Source: Polyangium fumosum
GTDB taxonomy: Bacteria > Myxococcota_A > Polyangia > Polyangiales > Polyangiaceae
Length of the DNA: 64,000 nt
Direction: 5' to 3'
Assembly: GCF_005144585.1 (NCBI RefSeq)
Contig: NZ_SSMQ01000001.1
Span: forward strand, 62,001-126,000
A program made the position numbers and the translations under genes. Within the stretch, counting starts at the first letter, position 1, and every line of letters begins with the position of its first letter. Positions 1-9,218 of the stretch are shown here, piece after piece. Below the pieces are notes generated by a model, which had not been told where the DNA came from, searched no databases, and worked only from the letters and a program-made list of their open reading frames with translations.

Positions 1-843
1 GTCTGCGCGGTGACGCACAAGCTGCTCGAGCTGCGCTTGCCGATGGCGAAGAGCGGCGCGGTGCTCGTCGTGGTCTTTCACGTGACGCTCGTCGCGCTCT
101 CCTCGGAGGAAGCCGGCTACGTCGCGGATCGTGGCAAGCAGCTCGCGGCCGAGGAGTGGACGGACGGCGCGCTCGGCCGGCTGGAGCCGAGCTCGGCGAT
201 CCTCGTGCGCTCGCCGGCGCTCGCGTTCCGGCTCTGGGCGGCGCGGCTCTTGCGCGGCGAGCGGCCCGACGTGTTGATTGTCCCGGAGCGGCTCCTGCAC
301 CGCGGGCGCGTGGCGCTCAGCCTGCTCGCGGTGGATCCGGAGATCGAGCCGCTCCTGCGGGATTATGCGCTTGCCGGGCAGCCGAGCGAGTACGCGCTCT
401 CGAAGCTCGCCGACGTGCGGCCGCTGCACGCGGAGATCGAGCGGAGCTGGCCGCGTCGGCTCGTCTCGCACCTCACGGTGGATGGATGCTGGCTGGAGTA
501 TGCGCCGCAACCGCTCGGGCCTTCGGACCGCAAGCTCTCGACGACCGCCTCGCTCCAGCCGATCCGGCGTGTGATGGCCGCGATCGCCGCGCCGATCGTG
601 CCGGACACGGCGACGTCGACGGTGGTGGCGGGGACCCTGCGGGACCAGAGCGCGGTGCTCTCGATGCTCGGCGAGCACGACGCGGCGCAAGCGTTCCTCG
701 ACGAGGTCGGTCGCCTCGCGCCGGGCGAGGTGGGCCTGACGGGCGCCTCGATCAAGCACGTGATCCTGGCGAAGGCGATGATGGTCGCCGCCAACGCGCG
801 CGCGCCGCGCCGGCCGGGGATCTCGGCGTCCCGCGCGCCCTGA
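1..843 (+). CDS. C-terminal part of a membrane protein, possibly DUF2723-like (5' end outside window)
   Basis: The reading frame is open from the first base, so this is the 3' end of a longer gene. It encodes about 280 residues and stops at 841-843. The visible part is soluble-looking. Phrases such as SSAILVRSPALAFRLW and RPDVLIVPERLL resemble the region after the membrane helices in DUF2723/glycosyltransferase-type proteins, where a dinucleotide-fold-like segment reports on a residue pair and is followed by TPR-like helices (GEHDAAQAFLDEVGRLAPGEVGL). No catalytic motif is visible because the N-terminal half is missing. It converges on the transglutaminase gene with 13 bases between stops. 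The family assignment is tentative; the coding call is firm because composition and third-position GC are consistent. Confidence 0.6.
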   Translation, partial: VCAVTHKLLELRLPMAKSGAVLVVVFHVTLVALSSEEAGYVADRGKQLAAEEWTDGALGRLEPSSAILVRSPALAFRLWAARLLRGERPDVLIVPERLLHRGRVALSLLAVDPEIEPLLRDYALAGQPSEYALSKLADVRPLHAEIERSWPRRLVSHLTVDGCWLEYAPQPLGPSDRKLSTTASLQPIRRVMAAIAAPIVPDTATSTVVAGTLRDQSAVLSMLGEHDAAQAFLDEVGRLAPGEVGLTGASIKHVILAKAMMVAANARAPRRPGISASRAP

Positions 844-856
844 CGCGACGATCCTC

Positions 857-3028
857 TCAGGACGCGGGTGACGTCACGGCCTGCTGGCTCGGCCGCTCGG
901 GCTGACGGATCGACTTCACGCGCCGCTCGAAGCTCCGCCGATCCTCGTCGGAGATCGTCACGCCTCCGAACCGCGCTGCGATGTAGATCTCGGTGAGATC
1001 GAGGATCTCCTCCGCGAGCGGATGCGACATCGACACGAGCGCTTGCGCATGCCGGAGCGGCGGCACGCTCGGCGAACGGCCCACGCCCCGCGCGCCCATC
1101 GCCGCGTCGAGGAGCTCGTACAGCGACGTCGCGAGCACCGCGCTCGCCGAGCGAGGATCCGCCCCGCGCGAGGCCGCGGCCGCGCGTTGTTTCTTCCGCC
1201 GCATCCAGAGCGCCGCGCCGCCGGCCGTCGCGACGATCGCTGCCGCGACGAGGAGGCCCGCGCGGCCTCGCGGCCCGTCCGTGCCCTTCGACCCGCCGCG
1301 GCGGTAGCGCGAGGTGAGGCTGTTCAAGAGCCCCACCTGCTGGCTCAGGTCGTAGCTCACCACGTGCCGATCCCAGCGCTGGCTCGTCGCCTCGATCAGG
1401 TCGCGCAGGTAGGCCCAGACGCCGACGATCTCGCTCTTCGGCGCGGCGTCGGCGGGCGGGGTCGGGTCGAACGTGAGCCAGCCGTATTCGTCGATCCACG
1501 CCTCGACCCACGAGTGCGCGTCGCCCTGGCGCACGGCGTAGAACCGGCCGAAGCGGTTGTAGCTGCCGCCGACGAAGCCCGTCACGTTGCGCGTCGGCAC
1601 GTCGAGCGTGCGCAGCATGATGGCCATCGCGGTCGAGTAGAACTCGCAGTGCCCGCGCTTCGACTCGAACAGGAAGTGGTCGAGCGGCTGCGGGTCCTTG
1701 CCGGACGGCGAGGCGAGGTCGTACCGATAGTCCGTCCTCAAATGATTTTCGATCGCGCGGGCCCGGTCGAGCGGGTTCGTCGATTCCTTCGTCCACTCCG
1801 CGGCGAGATCGCGGATCCGCGTCGACATGTTCCGCGGCAGCGTGAGGTACTTCCAGCGCTCGCCGCTCGGCAGCTTGCGGAACGATGGGGTCTTCTTGCG
1901 CGAGAGGAAGACGTCGTACTTGATGCCGCGGTCGTCGATGGGCTGGTAGCGGAGCTCGCCCTCGGGGCCCTTGAAGGCCATCGCCTGCGGCTCGGGCGCC
2001 ACCGTCGCGCGCGTCCGCAGCCGCAGGCCCGAGGCGTACGGCGGCAGGAACATCACGGGCGGGTCGATCGGCTCGAGGTCGATCCGCATCACCGGATCGA
2101 GCGCGGAGTCGGGCCAGCGGTCGTCGATCGGGACGATGCCCGCCTCGGTCTCGGCCGCGCGCTTCCACGACTCGCTCTGCGTCCACGTGCGCCCGTCGTA
2201 CGCGTCGAGCGCCGCGCCGCGCAGGTGCAGCGGGATCCGCGCGGGCGGCGGATCCGGCAGGTTCGGCATCTCGATGCGCATGACGAGCGTCGGGTCGCTG
2301 CGGAGCACGCCCACCTCGCCGAGGTCGACGCGTCCCGAGAACCCGATCACGCGGCCCGAGTGCCCGCGGTTCAGCAGCAGGAGCGAGAGCCCGACGCGCG
2401 GAAAGAGCACGAAGAGCAGCGCCGTGAACACGAAGATCGGCACCGAGAGCAGGCACGTCACGCCGAGGAACGTGCGGCCGACGACGCGGCGCGAGCGCAG
2501 GATGCGCGGCACGTCGACGGGCAAGCCCGTGCGATCACGCGCGCCTTGCCGGTAGTTGCCCTCGACCTCGCGCCGGAGGTGGCTCAGCACGAGCGCGCCC
2601 GGCGCCACGATGATCACGCCGAGGAAGCAGAGCCCGTAGCCGAGGCCCCCGCCGAGCACCGTGCCCGAGATTAGGTGCAGGAGCGCGAGCACGATCACCT
2701 GCTGGTCGTGCGCCGCGCCCTTGCGCGTCGCGAGCCGGATGATCTGCAGCGCCGCGGCGAACTCGATCACCACGTCGAGCACGTTCGCGTTCGGGTCGAA
2801 GAGCAACCGCCCGATCTGCAGCGCGAGCACGCCGATCAGCGTGATCGCGTCGAAGTGCTTGAGCGCCGGGTACTTCTCCCAGACGTCGCGGATCAGAAGT
2901 GCGATAACGAGCCCACCGATGAGCGAGCCGCTCACCCAGGGCCCGAACTGCCCGCTCGCGAGGAGCGCGAGGATGCCGAGCACCGCGAGCGCGTCGGTCA
3001 TCACCCGGTGAACGAGCCCGAACCTCAT
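857..3028 (-). CDS. DUF3488/transglutaminase-like membrane protein (TgpA type)
   Basis: A 723-residue inner-membrane protein. The first 200 residues hold a cluster of hydrophobic helices (DUF3488-like). A periplasmic transglutaminase domain follows with all three expected catalytic positions: Cys461 in GHCEF, His505 in DAHSWVEAW and Asp521 in FDPTP. One further helix lies near residue 605, followed by a basic cytoplasmic tail. In Pseudomonas, TgpA proteins are essential periplasmic transglutaminase-fold proteins; the substrate here is unknown. The ATG at 3026-3028 overlaps the stop of the DUF58 gene as ATGA, which fixes the start and implies translational coupling. With the preceding DUF58 and MoxR genes it forms the widespread MoxR-DUF58-TgpA gene cluster. 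Confidence 0.9.
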   Translation of the reverse strand: MRFGLVHRVMTDALAVLGILALLASGQFGPWVSGSLIGGLVIALLIRDVWEKYPALKHFDAITLIGVLALQIGRLLFDPNANVLDVVIEFAAALQIIRLATRKGAAHDQQVIVLALLHLISGTVLGGGLGYGLCFLGVIIVAPGALVLSHLRREVEGNYRQGARDRTGLPVDVPRILRSRRVVGRTFLGVTCLLSVPIFVFTALLFVLFPRVGLSLLLLNRGHSGRVIGFSGRVDLGEVGVLRSDPTLVMRIEMPNLPDPPPARIPLHLRGAALDAYDGRTWTQSESWKRAAETEAGIVPIDDRWPDSALDPVMRIDLEPIDPPVMFLPPYASGLRLRTRATVAPEPQAMAFKGPEGELRYQPIDDRGIKYDVFLSRKKTPSFRKLPSGERWKYLTLPRNMSTRIRDLAAEWTKESTNPLDRARAIENHLRTDYRYDLASPSGKDPQPLDHFLFESKRGHCEFYSTAMAIMLRTLDVPTRNVTGFVGGSYNRFGRFYAVRQGDAHSWVEAWIDEYGWLTFDPTPPADAAPKSEIVGVWAYLRDLIEATSQRWDRHVVSYDLSQQVGLLNSLTSRYRRGGSKGTDGPRGRAGLLVAAAIVATAGGAALWMRRKKQRAAAASRGADPRSASAVLATSLYELLDAAMGARGVGRSPSVPPLRHAQALVSMSHPLAEEILDLTEIYIAARFGGVTISDEDRRSFERRVKSIRQPERPSQQAVTSPAS

Positions 3029-4227
3029 GCGTGCCCTCCGCTCGTCCGCGAAGGCCCGCCCCGCGCGAGCCCGCGGCGCTCCTGGATCTCCTGCACCCAC
3101 TCCTCATCGACGGCGTCGAGCAGCGCGAGGAACCGGAGGATCCGATCGGAGCCGATGTTCCTGTCGCCGCGCGCCTCCTCGCCGAGGTTCGTCGCCACCA
3201 CGACGCCGTCGCCGCGCTTGATGTGGGCCACGGCGCGCGAGGCCACCTCGCGGATCCGCTTCTCGAACTGCTGCGCGAACACGTCGCCCGAGCCCTTCGG
3301 CCGCACCACGTCGATCACGAGCCGCACGTCGGGCCGCGTCTCGCGCGCCCGCTCGCGCAGCACCATCTGGTTCGTGATCGCGCTCTTCCGCCAGTAGATG
3401 TCGCGCGGATCGTCCCCCTCGCGCATCGGCCGGAGCGCGTACGTCTCGTCGCTCGTCCCGCGCCCCGCCGTGCCCACGCCGCCGAGCGCGCGGCCCCGAT
3501 CCTCGGGCGGAAGGCGCACCGGATCGACGGCCGGGTAGATCACGAGCTCCCCGTCGGCCGCGACCTCGCGGGATTTCTCGAAGAGCCCGAAAGGAAAACG
3601 CGTCGCGATGCGGAAGCCCGTATGCCGATCGCGGCCGCGGCGCGCGGGCGTGCGCCGGTAGGCGGCGACCTGCGCGCTCGACGGGCTGATCTTCAGGAAA
3701 AAGCAGCGTTTGTCCGCGGGCTGCCCGGCGCGCAGATCCTCGACCTCGATCGCGTACGAGGGGATGCGCTTCTTGTGGTTGTAGACCTCGATCTCCACGA
3801 GGTGCGCCCGGCCCACCTGCGCCCGCGTTGGCAGCCTTCGCGTCACGGTCAGCGTCCGCAGCGACAGCTCGCTCATCACGCTCGACACGACCATCAACGA
3901 GAGCAGCATCCCGAGCAGCAGGTACAGCAGGTTGTTGCCCGTGTTGATCGCCGCGAAGCCCACGCCGAGCGTGATGCCCACGAAGTATTTTCCTTCGCGG
4001 GTGAACTTCAGCCGCCGTGGCATCTTGAAGCTGAAAAACGAGCGCCAGAACCGCGTGAGGGCGTTGTCCGCGCGCGACGAGTTTGCTGTCGGGCCTCCCG
4101 GGAGCGGCGCGAGCGCGCCGGGCACGGTCGGCAGCGGCGTTGCTTCCGGCCTCGTGACGCGGCTGTCCCGGGGCGGTTTGTCGCCTCGAACGGCGAGCGA
4201 CTCGGCCTGCCTCCGGTCCGCCACCAT
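3025..4227 (-). CDS. DUF58 domain-containing protein
   Basis: A 400-residue protein. Two membrane helices near residues 65-105 (FVGITLGVGFAAINTGNNLL and the next segment) precede a soluble domain carrying the DUF58 hallmark ALRPMREGDDPRDIYWRKSA, which is followed by a vWA-like segment (RPDVRLVIDVVR). DUF58 proteins partner with MoxR ATPases and are thought to act in envelope or metal-complex assembly. The ATG at 4225-4227 lies 11 bases after the MoxR stop. Codons upstream of it only shadow the MoxR gene. A later start at MPRRLKF would also keep the membrane helices. The stop overlaps the TgpA start. Confidence 0.88.
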   Translation of the reverse strand: MVADRRQAESLAVRGDKPPRDSRVTRPEATPLPTVPGALAPLPGGPTANSSRADNALTRFWRSFFSFKMPRRLKFTREGKYFVGITLGVGFAAINTGNNLLYLLLGMLLSLMVVSSVMSELSLRTLTVTRRLPTRAQVGRAHLVEIEVYNHKKRIPSYAIEVEDLRAGQPADKRCFFLKISPSSAQVAAYRRTPARRGRDRHTGFRIATRFPFGLFEKSREVAADGELVIYPAVDPVRLPPEDRGRALGGVGTAGRGTSDETYALRPMREGDDPRDIYWRKSAITNQMVLRERARETRPDVRLVIDVVRPKGSGDVFAQQFEKRIREVASRAVAHIKRGDGVVVATNLGEEARGDRNIGSDRILRFLALLDAVDEEWVQEIQERRGLARGGPSRTSGGHA

Positions 4228-4238
4228 GCGCGCCTCGC

Positions 4239-5204
4239 TCAGAGCGGGACCGGCACCCGCGCGACGATGTCCCGCACCGCGTTCTCGCACTCGTCGCGGC
4301 TCGGCATGTAGCCCTCGGCGTGCGCGGCGAGGCGGATCCGGTGCGCGAGCACGGGCACCGCGAGGTCGTGGATGTCGTCGGCGATGCAGTAGGTTCGTCC
4401 GTGCAGAACTGCGCGGCTCCGCGCGGCGCGGGCGAGGTTCATCCCGGCGCGGGGCGAGGCGCCGAGCGAGAGCGTCGGGTTCGTGCGCGTCGCCGACAGC
4501 ACGGCTTGCAGGTACGTCGCGAGCGACGCGTCGAGCTCCACCCGATCCACCTCGCGCTGGAGCGCGACGAGCGCCGAAGGTTCGAGCACCTGCGGCACGG
4601 CCTTGATCCGGTCGCCGTCGCCGCTCTGGAGCAAGAGGCGCATCTCCACGTGCGGCGGCGGATAACCGAGCCGGATGCGCACCATGAACCGGTCGAGCTG
4701 CGACTCCGGCAGCGGGAAGGTGCCTGCGAAGTCCTGCGGGTTTTGCGTGGCGAGCACGAAGAACGGATCGGGGAGCGGCGTCGTCACGCCGTCGACCGAC
4801 ACCTGCCCCTCGTTCATCGCTTCGAGCATCGCCGACTGCGTCCGAGGGCTCGCGCGGTTGATCTCGTCGGCGAGCAGGATGTTCGCGAAGATCGGGCCTT
4901 GCCGGAAGACGAACTGCCCGGTGCGCTGATCGAAGACGCTCACGCCGAGCACGTCGCTCGGCAGAAGGTCGCTCGTGAACTGCACACGCCGGAGCTCGCC
5001 GCCCACGGCCTTCGCGAGGGCGCGCGCCAGCGTCGTCTTGCCGACGCCGGGCACATCCTCGATCAGCACATGGCCGCGCCCGAGCAGCGCGATGAGCGCG
5101 AGCTCGACGGCTTCCGGCTTTCCTTCGAGGGCCTGCTCCACCGCGGAGCGGAGCTCCTGGAGCACGGGCGTCGTTTCCCGCGCGATCGAGAGCGCCGACG
5201 TCAT
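4239..5204 (-). CDS. MoxR-family AAA+ ATPase
   Basis: A 321-residue single-domain AAA+ protein of the usual MoxR length. Walker A is GVGKTT at residues 53-58, Walker B is ILLADEIN, and the MoxR landmarks TQNP and LPESQLDRFM are present, with sensor 2 near SPRAGMNLARAA. MoxR ATPases act as chaperones for vWA-domain partners, here probably the DUF58 protein encoded 11 bases downstream. The chosen start is the ATG at 5202-5204; an in-frame ATG eight codons upstream (5226-5228) is possible. It is the first gene of the three-gene minus-strand operon, with the divergent UbiA-family gene about 165 bases away, so the promoter should lie in 5205-5368. Confidence 0.92.
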   Translation of the reverse strand: MTSALSIARETTPVLQELRSAVEQALEGKPEAVELALIALLGRGHVLIEDVPGVGKTTLARALAKAVGGELRRVQFTSDLLPSDVLGVSVFDQRTGQFVFRQGPIFANILLADEINRASPRTQSAMLEAMNEGQVSVDGVTTPLPDPFFVLATQNPQDFAGTFPLPESQLDRFMVRIRLGYPPPHVEMRLLLQSGDGDRIKAVPQVLEPSALVALQREVDRVELDASLATYLQAVLSATRTNPTLSLGASPRAGMNLARAARSRAVLHGRTYCIADDIHDLAVPVLAHRIRLAAHAEGYMPSRDECENAVRDIVARVPVPL

Positions 5205-5368
5205 TGGGGCTGATGCTAGCACGATCATCGGAGGCGCCCGCGGTAACCTCCTGATTTCTGAAGCACGGGGTACCGAGGCGGCCGTCCTTCCCGGCTCTCG
5301 CCCCCTGCCGGGCTTCCTTTCCGCACTCGTGTGGCCCGACCCCCGGGCCGCATGTATGCTCCGCCGTC

Positions 5369-6442
5369 GTGGCCGTCCCCGGTCCTTCTCGGGCCCCTTC
5401 GAACGATGACGACGAGCGTCGGAACGCCTCCTCCGCGGAGGCCGACGCGCTCGCTTTGACCCCGGCTCCGGGCGGCGCCGCCCTGGAGGTATCCGGGACG
5501 AGCGCGCCGCTCTCGGAGCCGACACCGCTCATTCCGCCCTCGAAACAGGGCAGCGTCCTCTGGCGTGTCCGCGGGATGATCCGCACGGTCCGACCGAGCC
5601 AGTGGGTGAAGAACCTCTTCGTCCTGGCGCCGGTCGTCTTCGCCAAGCACCTCACGCACCCGTCGATCATCAAGAGCGCGATCGGCGCGTTTGGCGTGTT
5701 TTGCCTCCTCGCCGGCGCGGTCTACACGATGAACGACATCGTGGACGCCAAGGCCGACCGGGTGCACCCGGTGAAGCGATTCCGGCCGATCGCGAGCGGC
5801 CAGGTCCCGGTCTCGGTCGCCAAGACGATGGCCGTCGCGCTCGTCCTCACCGCGCTCGGCGGCGCGCTGCTCGGGCCGATCAAGTTCTTCATCGTCGCGC
5901 TCGCGTACTTCGCGCAGAACGTCGCGTACTCCTTCGGCCTGAAGAAGATCGCGTACGTCGACGTCGGCCTCATCGCCCTCGGGTTCGTCCTGCGCGTCCT
6001 CGCCGGCGGCTTCGCGACGAACACGCCGATCTCCGGCTTCATGGTCGGGTGCACCGCGCTCCTCGCGCTCTTCCTCGGCTTCGGCAAGCGCCGCCACGAG
6101 CTCGCGTCGGCCGCGAACGCCGGCAAGCAGCGCGCCGCGCTGGAGGCCTACTCGCCGCAGGCGCTCACCGTCGCGCTCGCGATCACGGGCATCGCCACGA
6201 TCGGCACGTACCTCGCGTACACGCTCGACCACGACACCCAGCGCTTCTTCCAGAACCCCTGGCTCTGGGCCACCACGATTCATCCGCTCTTCGGCGTCGT
6301 GCGCTTCCTCCAGCTCGTCGTGAGCCGCCCCAAGGCCGAGAGCCCCACGCAGGAGATCCTGCGCGACGTCCCCTTCATGATGAACATCATGCTCTGGGTC
6401 GCCGAGGTCGTGTTCATCGTCTACCGGCTGAGGCCCTCCTGA
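5369..6442 (+). CDS. Decaprenyl-phosphate phosphoribosyltransferase-like UbiA-family protein
   Basis: A 357-residue polytopic membrane protein with a disordered N-terminal tail of about 65 residues. The signature RPSQWVKNLFVLAPVVF and the prenyl-diphosphate/Mg-binding motif NDIVDAKADR, then HPVKRFRPIASG, match the DPPR-synthase branch of the UbiA superfamily, which transfers phosphoribose to polyprenyl phosphate on the way to arabinosyl donors. About eight hydrophobic segments follow. The start used is GTG 5369; the next methionine (MIRTVRPSQW near 5578) would remove the tail and cannot be excluded. The stop overlaps the start of the CPBP gene (TGATG), so the two are probably co-translated. 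Confidence 0.85.
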   Translation: MAVPGPSRAPSNDDDERRNASSAEADALALTPAPGGAALEVSGTSAPLSEPTPLIPPSKQGSVLWRVRGMIRTVRPSQWVKNLFVLAPVVFAKHLTHPSIIKSAIGAFGVFCLLAGAVYTMNDIVDAKADRVHPVKRFRPIASGQVPVSVAKTMAVALVLTALGGALLGPIKFFIVALAYFAQNVAYSFGLKKIAYVDVGLIALGFVLRVLAGGFATNTPISGFMVGCTALLALFLGFGKRRHELASAANAGKQRAALEAYSPQALTVALAITGIATIGTYLAYTLDHDTQRFFQNPWLWATTIHPLFGVVRFLQLVVSRPKAESPTQEILRDVPFMMNIMLWVAEVVFIVYRLRPS

Positions 6443-7167
6443 TGGCGGACGAGGCGAAGGCGAAGGAAGAACCGGGCAAAGTCCCGGAGAAAAGCGACGC
6501 CTGGACCGACCTCGGCCTGACGCTCCCCATCTTTCTCCTCTACCACCTCGGCGTCGTCTTCCTCCCCGTACGGAACGCCGCCGATCCCGTCACGGCCGAG
6601 CTCTCGGCGCTCGCGAAAAACAGCCTGCCCACGTATGCGGGGCTCACGGTCGCGATCGGCATCGCGTTCGTCGTCGTCCTCGCCGCCACGGGGCAGAAGC
6701 GCGCGCTCGAAGGCAAGCGCTTCGCGCTCATCGCCCTCGAAGGCACGCTCTACGCGATCCTCATGCGGTTCGCGGCCTCGTACATCGTCGGTTCACTCAC
6801 GCTCGGGCCGAGCGTCGAGACGCGTGGCGTCTTCTCGGGCGTCGTCATGTCGATGGGCGCCGGCTTCTACGAGGAGATCGCCTTCCGCGCCGGGATCTTC
6901 GGCCTCGGCGCGCTCGTCGTGAAGGCGATCTTCGGCCCGGGGATCCGCCGCCTCGTGCTCACGCTCCTCTGGGCCGGCGTCGCGGCGGTCGCGTTCTCGG
7001 CCTGGCATTACGTGGGGTCGCTCGGCGACTCGTGGGACGTCCAATCGTTCGTCTTCCGCGCCGTCTGCGGCCTGGTCCTCACGGCGATCTACGTGTTCCG
7101 CGGCTTCGCGCCTGCGGTCTGGACGCACGCCCTCTACGACGTGTGGGCGATGGTGCTTCACGGATGA
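6442..7167 (+). CDS. CPBP-family intramembrane metalloprotease
   Basis: A 241-residue membrane protein with about six hydrophobic segments. It carries the CPBP (Abi/Rce1-like) motifs: EE at residues 144-145 in YEEIAFRAG, His189 in FSAWHY and a final HALYD. In the family these bind a catalytic metal and cleave within the membrane; some members act in peptide maturation or immunity, but the substrate here is unknown. The ATG overlaps the upstream UbiA-family stop, and its own stop overlaps the start of a small lipoprotein gene (ATGA), so all three look like one operon. Confidence 0.88.
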   Translation: MADEAKAKEEPGKVPEKSDAWTDLGLTLPIFLLYHLGVVFLPVRNAADPVTAELSALAKNSLPTYAGLTVAIGIAFVVVLAATGQKRALEGKRFALIALEGTLYAILMRFAASYIVGSLTLGPSVETRGVFSGVVMSMGAGFYEEIAFRAGIFGLGALVVKAIFGPGIRRLVLTLLWAGVAAVAFSAWHYVGSLGDSWDVQSFVFRAVCGLVLTAIYVFRGFAPAVWTHALYDVWAMVLHG

Positions 7168-7412
7168 ATCGAACAGCCCGCTTGCTCAGCCTCCTCTTGA
7201 GCTCCTTCCTCGCGGCGTGTGTCGCCGGCACACCCGAGACCCCGGCGCGGGGACAGGGCGCGCCTCCGCCCCTGCCGGAGGTCAAGACGGCGCCGCCTGC
7301 GCCGGGCATGCTCTGGATTCCGGGCGCCTGGCACGACGACGGTGTCCAATACGTATGGATTCCAGGGCGGTGGGAGTCCCCACGGCCGGCCACGCAAAAC
7401 CCTGACGGCTAG
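7164..7412 (+). CDS. Small lipoprotein with WIPG repeats
   Basis: An 82-residue protein with a classical lipoprotein signal peptide: a hydrophobic run LLSLLLSSFLAAC ends in a lipobox Cys at residue 19. A proline-rich linker follows, then two copies of a short aromatic motif (MLWIPGAWHD and YVWIPGRWES), resembling the YXWGXW-type repeats of surface or periplasmic proteins. The start is fixed by the ATGA overlap with the CPBP protease. Its role is unknown. Confidence in coding comes from the signal sequence and the translational coupling. Confidence 0.75.
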   Translation: MNRTARLLSLLLSSFLAACVAGTPETPARGQGAPPPLPEVKTAPPAPGMLWIPGAWHDDGVQYVWIPGRWESPRPATQNPDG

Positions 7413-7464
7413 CCGTGGCCGCGATGGGTTGCTTCGACACCAGCGCCGTGCTTTCTCCGCTTAT

Positions 7465-8592
7465 GTGACGCTCGTCGAAGAGATCGCTGCTCTCCCGCCG
7501 GCCCTGCTCGCTCGCCTCCGCGCGCGTGGCTTCGATCCCGACCGTCTCGCCGCGTGGGCCGCCACGATCGGCCAGGATCGCGACAAACGAAATCGTTACG
7601 CGGGTGAAGTGCTTCCCCCCGCCGCGGGGGACGTCGTCGACACACCCGCGCCGGGCAGCCCGGAGCATGCGCGCTTCGAGGCGCTCGGCCGCGAGGCGCT
7701 CGCGCGGGGCGAGGTCGCGCTTTGTGTGCTCGCCGGCGGCATGGCGACGCGCATGGGCGGCGTCGTCAAGGCGCTCGTCGAGGCTCTGCCTGGAACGACG
7801 TTCCTCGATCTGCGCCTCGCCGAGATGGAGGCCCTCGCGCGCCGGGCGGGCGCGACCTGCCCGCTCTGGCTCATGACGAGCGAGGCCACCGAAGGCCCGA
7901 TCCGCGCCGCGCTCGGCGGCCGGCTCGACAAGGGCGACGTCGCCACGTTCGAGCAGTTCGTCTCGCTCCGCCTCACGCACGAGGGGACGATCTTCCGGGA
8001 CGAACACGGCGAGCCGAGCGTCTACGCGACCGGCCACGGCGACCTGCCCGACGCGCTCCGCGCGAGCGGACTTCTCGACCGCTTCATCCAACGAGGGGGC
8101 AAGACCGTGTGGATCGCGAACCTCGACAACCTCGGCGCAACCGTCGATCCGGCGATCCTCGGCTTTCACCTCGCGCACGGCGGCCCGCTCACCGTCGAGG
8201 TCGTGAACAAGGTCGGCAGCGACAAGGGCGGCGGCCCGATTCGCTGGAACGGCCGGAAGATCATCGCCGAGGAGATGCGCCTCCCGCTCGGCTTCGACCC
8301 GGCGCAGATGCCCGTCTTCAGCACGAACACCTTCCTCGTCTCGGCGCAGGCGCTCGCCTCGCTCGACCTGAAGTGGACGTACGTCGAGGTCGACAAGAAG
8401 GTCGGCGAGGCGAAGGCGGTTCAGTTCGAGCGCATCGTCAACGAGATCACGACCGCGCTCGATCCGCAGTTCCTCCGCGTCCCGCGCGATGGGGCCGCGT
8501 CGCGCTTCTTGCCCGTGAAGGACGTACCCGAGCTCGAGCGGCGCAGGCCCGAGATCGAGGCCGCGCTCCGGGCCCGAGGGATTCTTGCGTAA
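7465..8592 (+). CDS. UTP--sugar-1-phosphate uridylyltransferase-like protein (UDPGP family)
   Basis: A 375-residue protein of the eukaryote-like UDPGP/UAP1 family. The nucleotide-binding loop is LAGGMATRMGG at residues 89-99. Later landmarks are WLMTS, VWIANLDNLG, EVVNKVGSDKGGG and VFSTNTFL, which line the sugar-nucleotide site in this fold. The enzyme would make a UDP-sugar such as UDP-GlcNAc or UDP-glucose; the substrate cannot be decided by eye. The start is uncertain: GTG 7465 (TLVEEIAAL) fits the family N-terminus but has no strong ribosome binding site, and the frame is open further upstream. Confidence 0.82.
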   Translation: MTLVEEIAALPPALLARLRARGFDPDRLAAWAATIGQDRDKRNRYAGEVLPPAAGDVVDTPAPGSPEHARFEALGREALARGEVALCVLAGGMATRMGGVVKALVEALPGTTFLDLRLAEMEALARRAGATCPLWLMTSEATEGPIRAALGGRLDKGDVATFEQFVSLRLTHEGTIFRDEHGEPSVYATGHGDLPDALRASGLLDRFIQRGGKTVWIANLDNLGATVDPAILGFHLAHGGPLTVEVVNKVGSDKGGGPIRWNGRKIIAEEMRLPLGFDPAQMPVFSTNTFLVSAQALASLDLKWTYVEVDKKVGEAKAVQFERIVNEITTALDPQFLRVPRDGAASRFLPVKDVPELERRRPEIEAALRARGILA

Positions 8593-8605
8593 TCGAAGGG
8601 CTCCA

Positions 8606-8650
8606 CCCTTCTTCTCCCCTTTCCCGTGAGGGCGAGGGGATGGGGGGAGC
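8606..8650. repeat. Imperfect GC-rich palindromic element, copy 1
   Basis: A pyrimidine-rich arm (TCCCC...CCC) and a purine-rich arm (GGG...GGGGA) pair around the loop GTGA at 8615-8641, and a G-rich tail follows. The same arrangement recurs at 42480-42503 and 54121-54146, where the arms are perfect. Here it lies between two co-directional genes and may end the upstream transcript. Confidence 0.6.
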
Positions 8651-8714
8651 GCATCGTTTCACGGGGGTGAGGGGATCGTTAAACCGGTACGGATCGCGCA
8701 AGGGAGCTACGGAT

Positions 8715-9218
8715 TTGCACTTCGAGATCACGCATGAGTTCGACGTACCCCTCGATGCCCTGGAGCTCGCCGTCCTCTCGCCCGACATCGGCTTGATGAT
8801 GGCCCCCTTCCTCGCGACCACGAGCGTCGCCTCGGTCGAGACGATCGAGCACGTCATCGCGAACGGCGAGCTGCGCCGCGTCCTTCGGTTCCAGGCGAAC
8901 GCGCCGCTCGCCATGTTTCGCGGCTACGACATCGCCCGCGAGGCCCTCTCCTGGGAAGAGCGCTGCGTCTATCGGCTCGGCAATCACGTCGCCTCCTGGT
9001 CCGTCGCCCCGCGCGAGCAATTCCGCAAGTATTTCAGCGCTTCGGGCACCTGCCGCCTCGAACCGGCGCCCGAGGGACGCGCGCGCAGGACCGTCGAGGG
9101 CGACATCGAGATCAAGGCTGGCGTACTCTCGTCGCTCGCCGGCCGCATGGCCTTGGTCGAGATCCGCAAGATCTACGACGCCGAGGCCGAGACGTTGCGC
9201 AAGCTCTCGACCTTATGA
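8715..9218 (+). CDS. DUF2505-like protein
   Basis: A 167-residue protein beginning HFEITHEFDVPLDALE and ending in KIYDAEAETLRKL, a pattern typical of the DUF2505/START-like (helix-grip) group. No enzymatic residues are evident; such folds bind lipids or hydrophobic ligands. The start is a TTG at 8715, preceded by AGGGAG with an 8-base spacing. The nearby ATG in GCATGAG is in another frame. The stop overlaps the ATG of the SppA-like gene as ATGA, so the two are coupled. The intergenic stretch before it contains palindromic element copy 1. Confidence 0.75.
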   Translation: MHFEITHEFDVPLDALELAVLSPDIGLMMAPFLATTSVASVETIEHVIANGELRRVLRFQANAPLAMFRGYDIAREALSWEERCVYRLGNHVASWSVAPREQFRKYFSASGTCRLEPAPEGRARRTVEGDIEIKAGVLSSLAGRMALVEIRKIYDAEAETLRKLSTL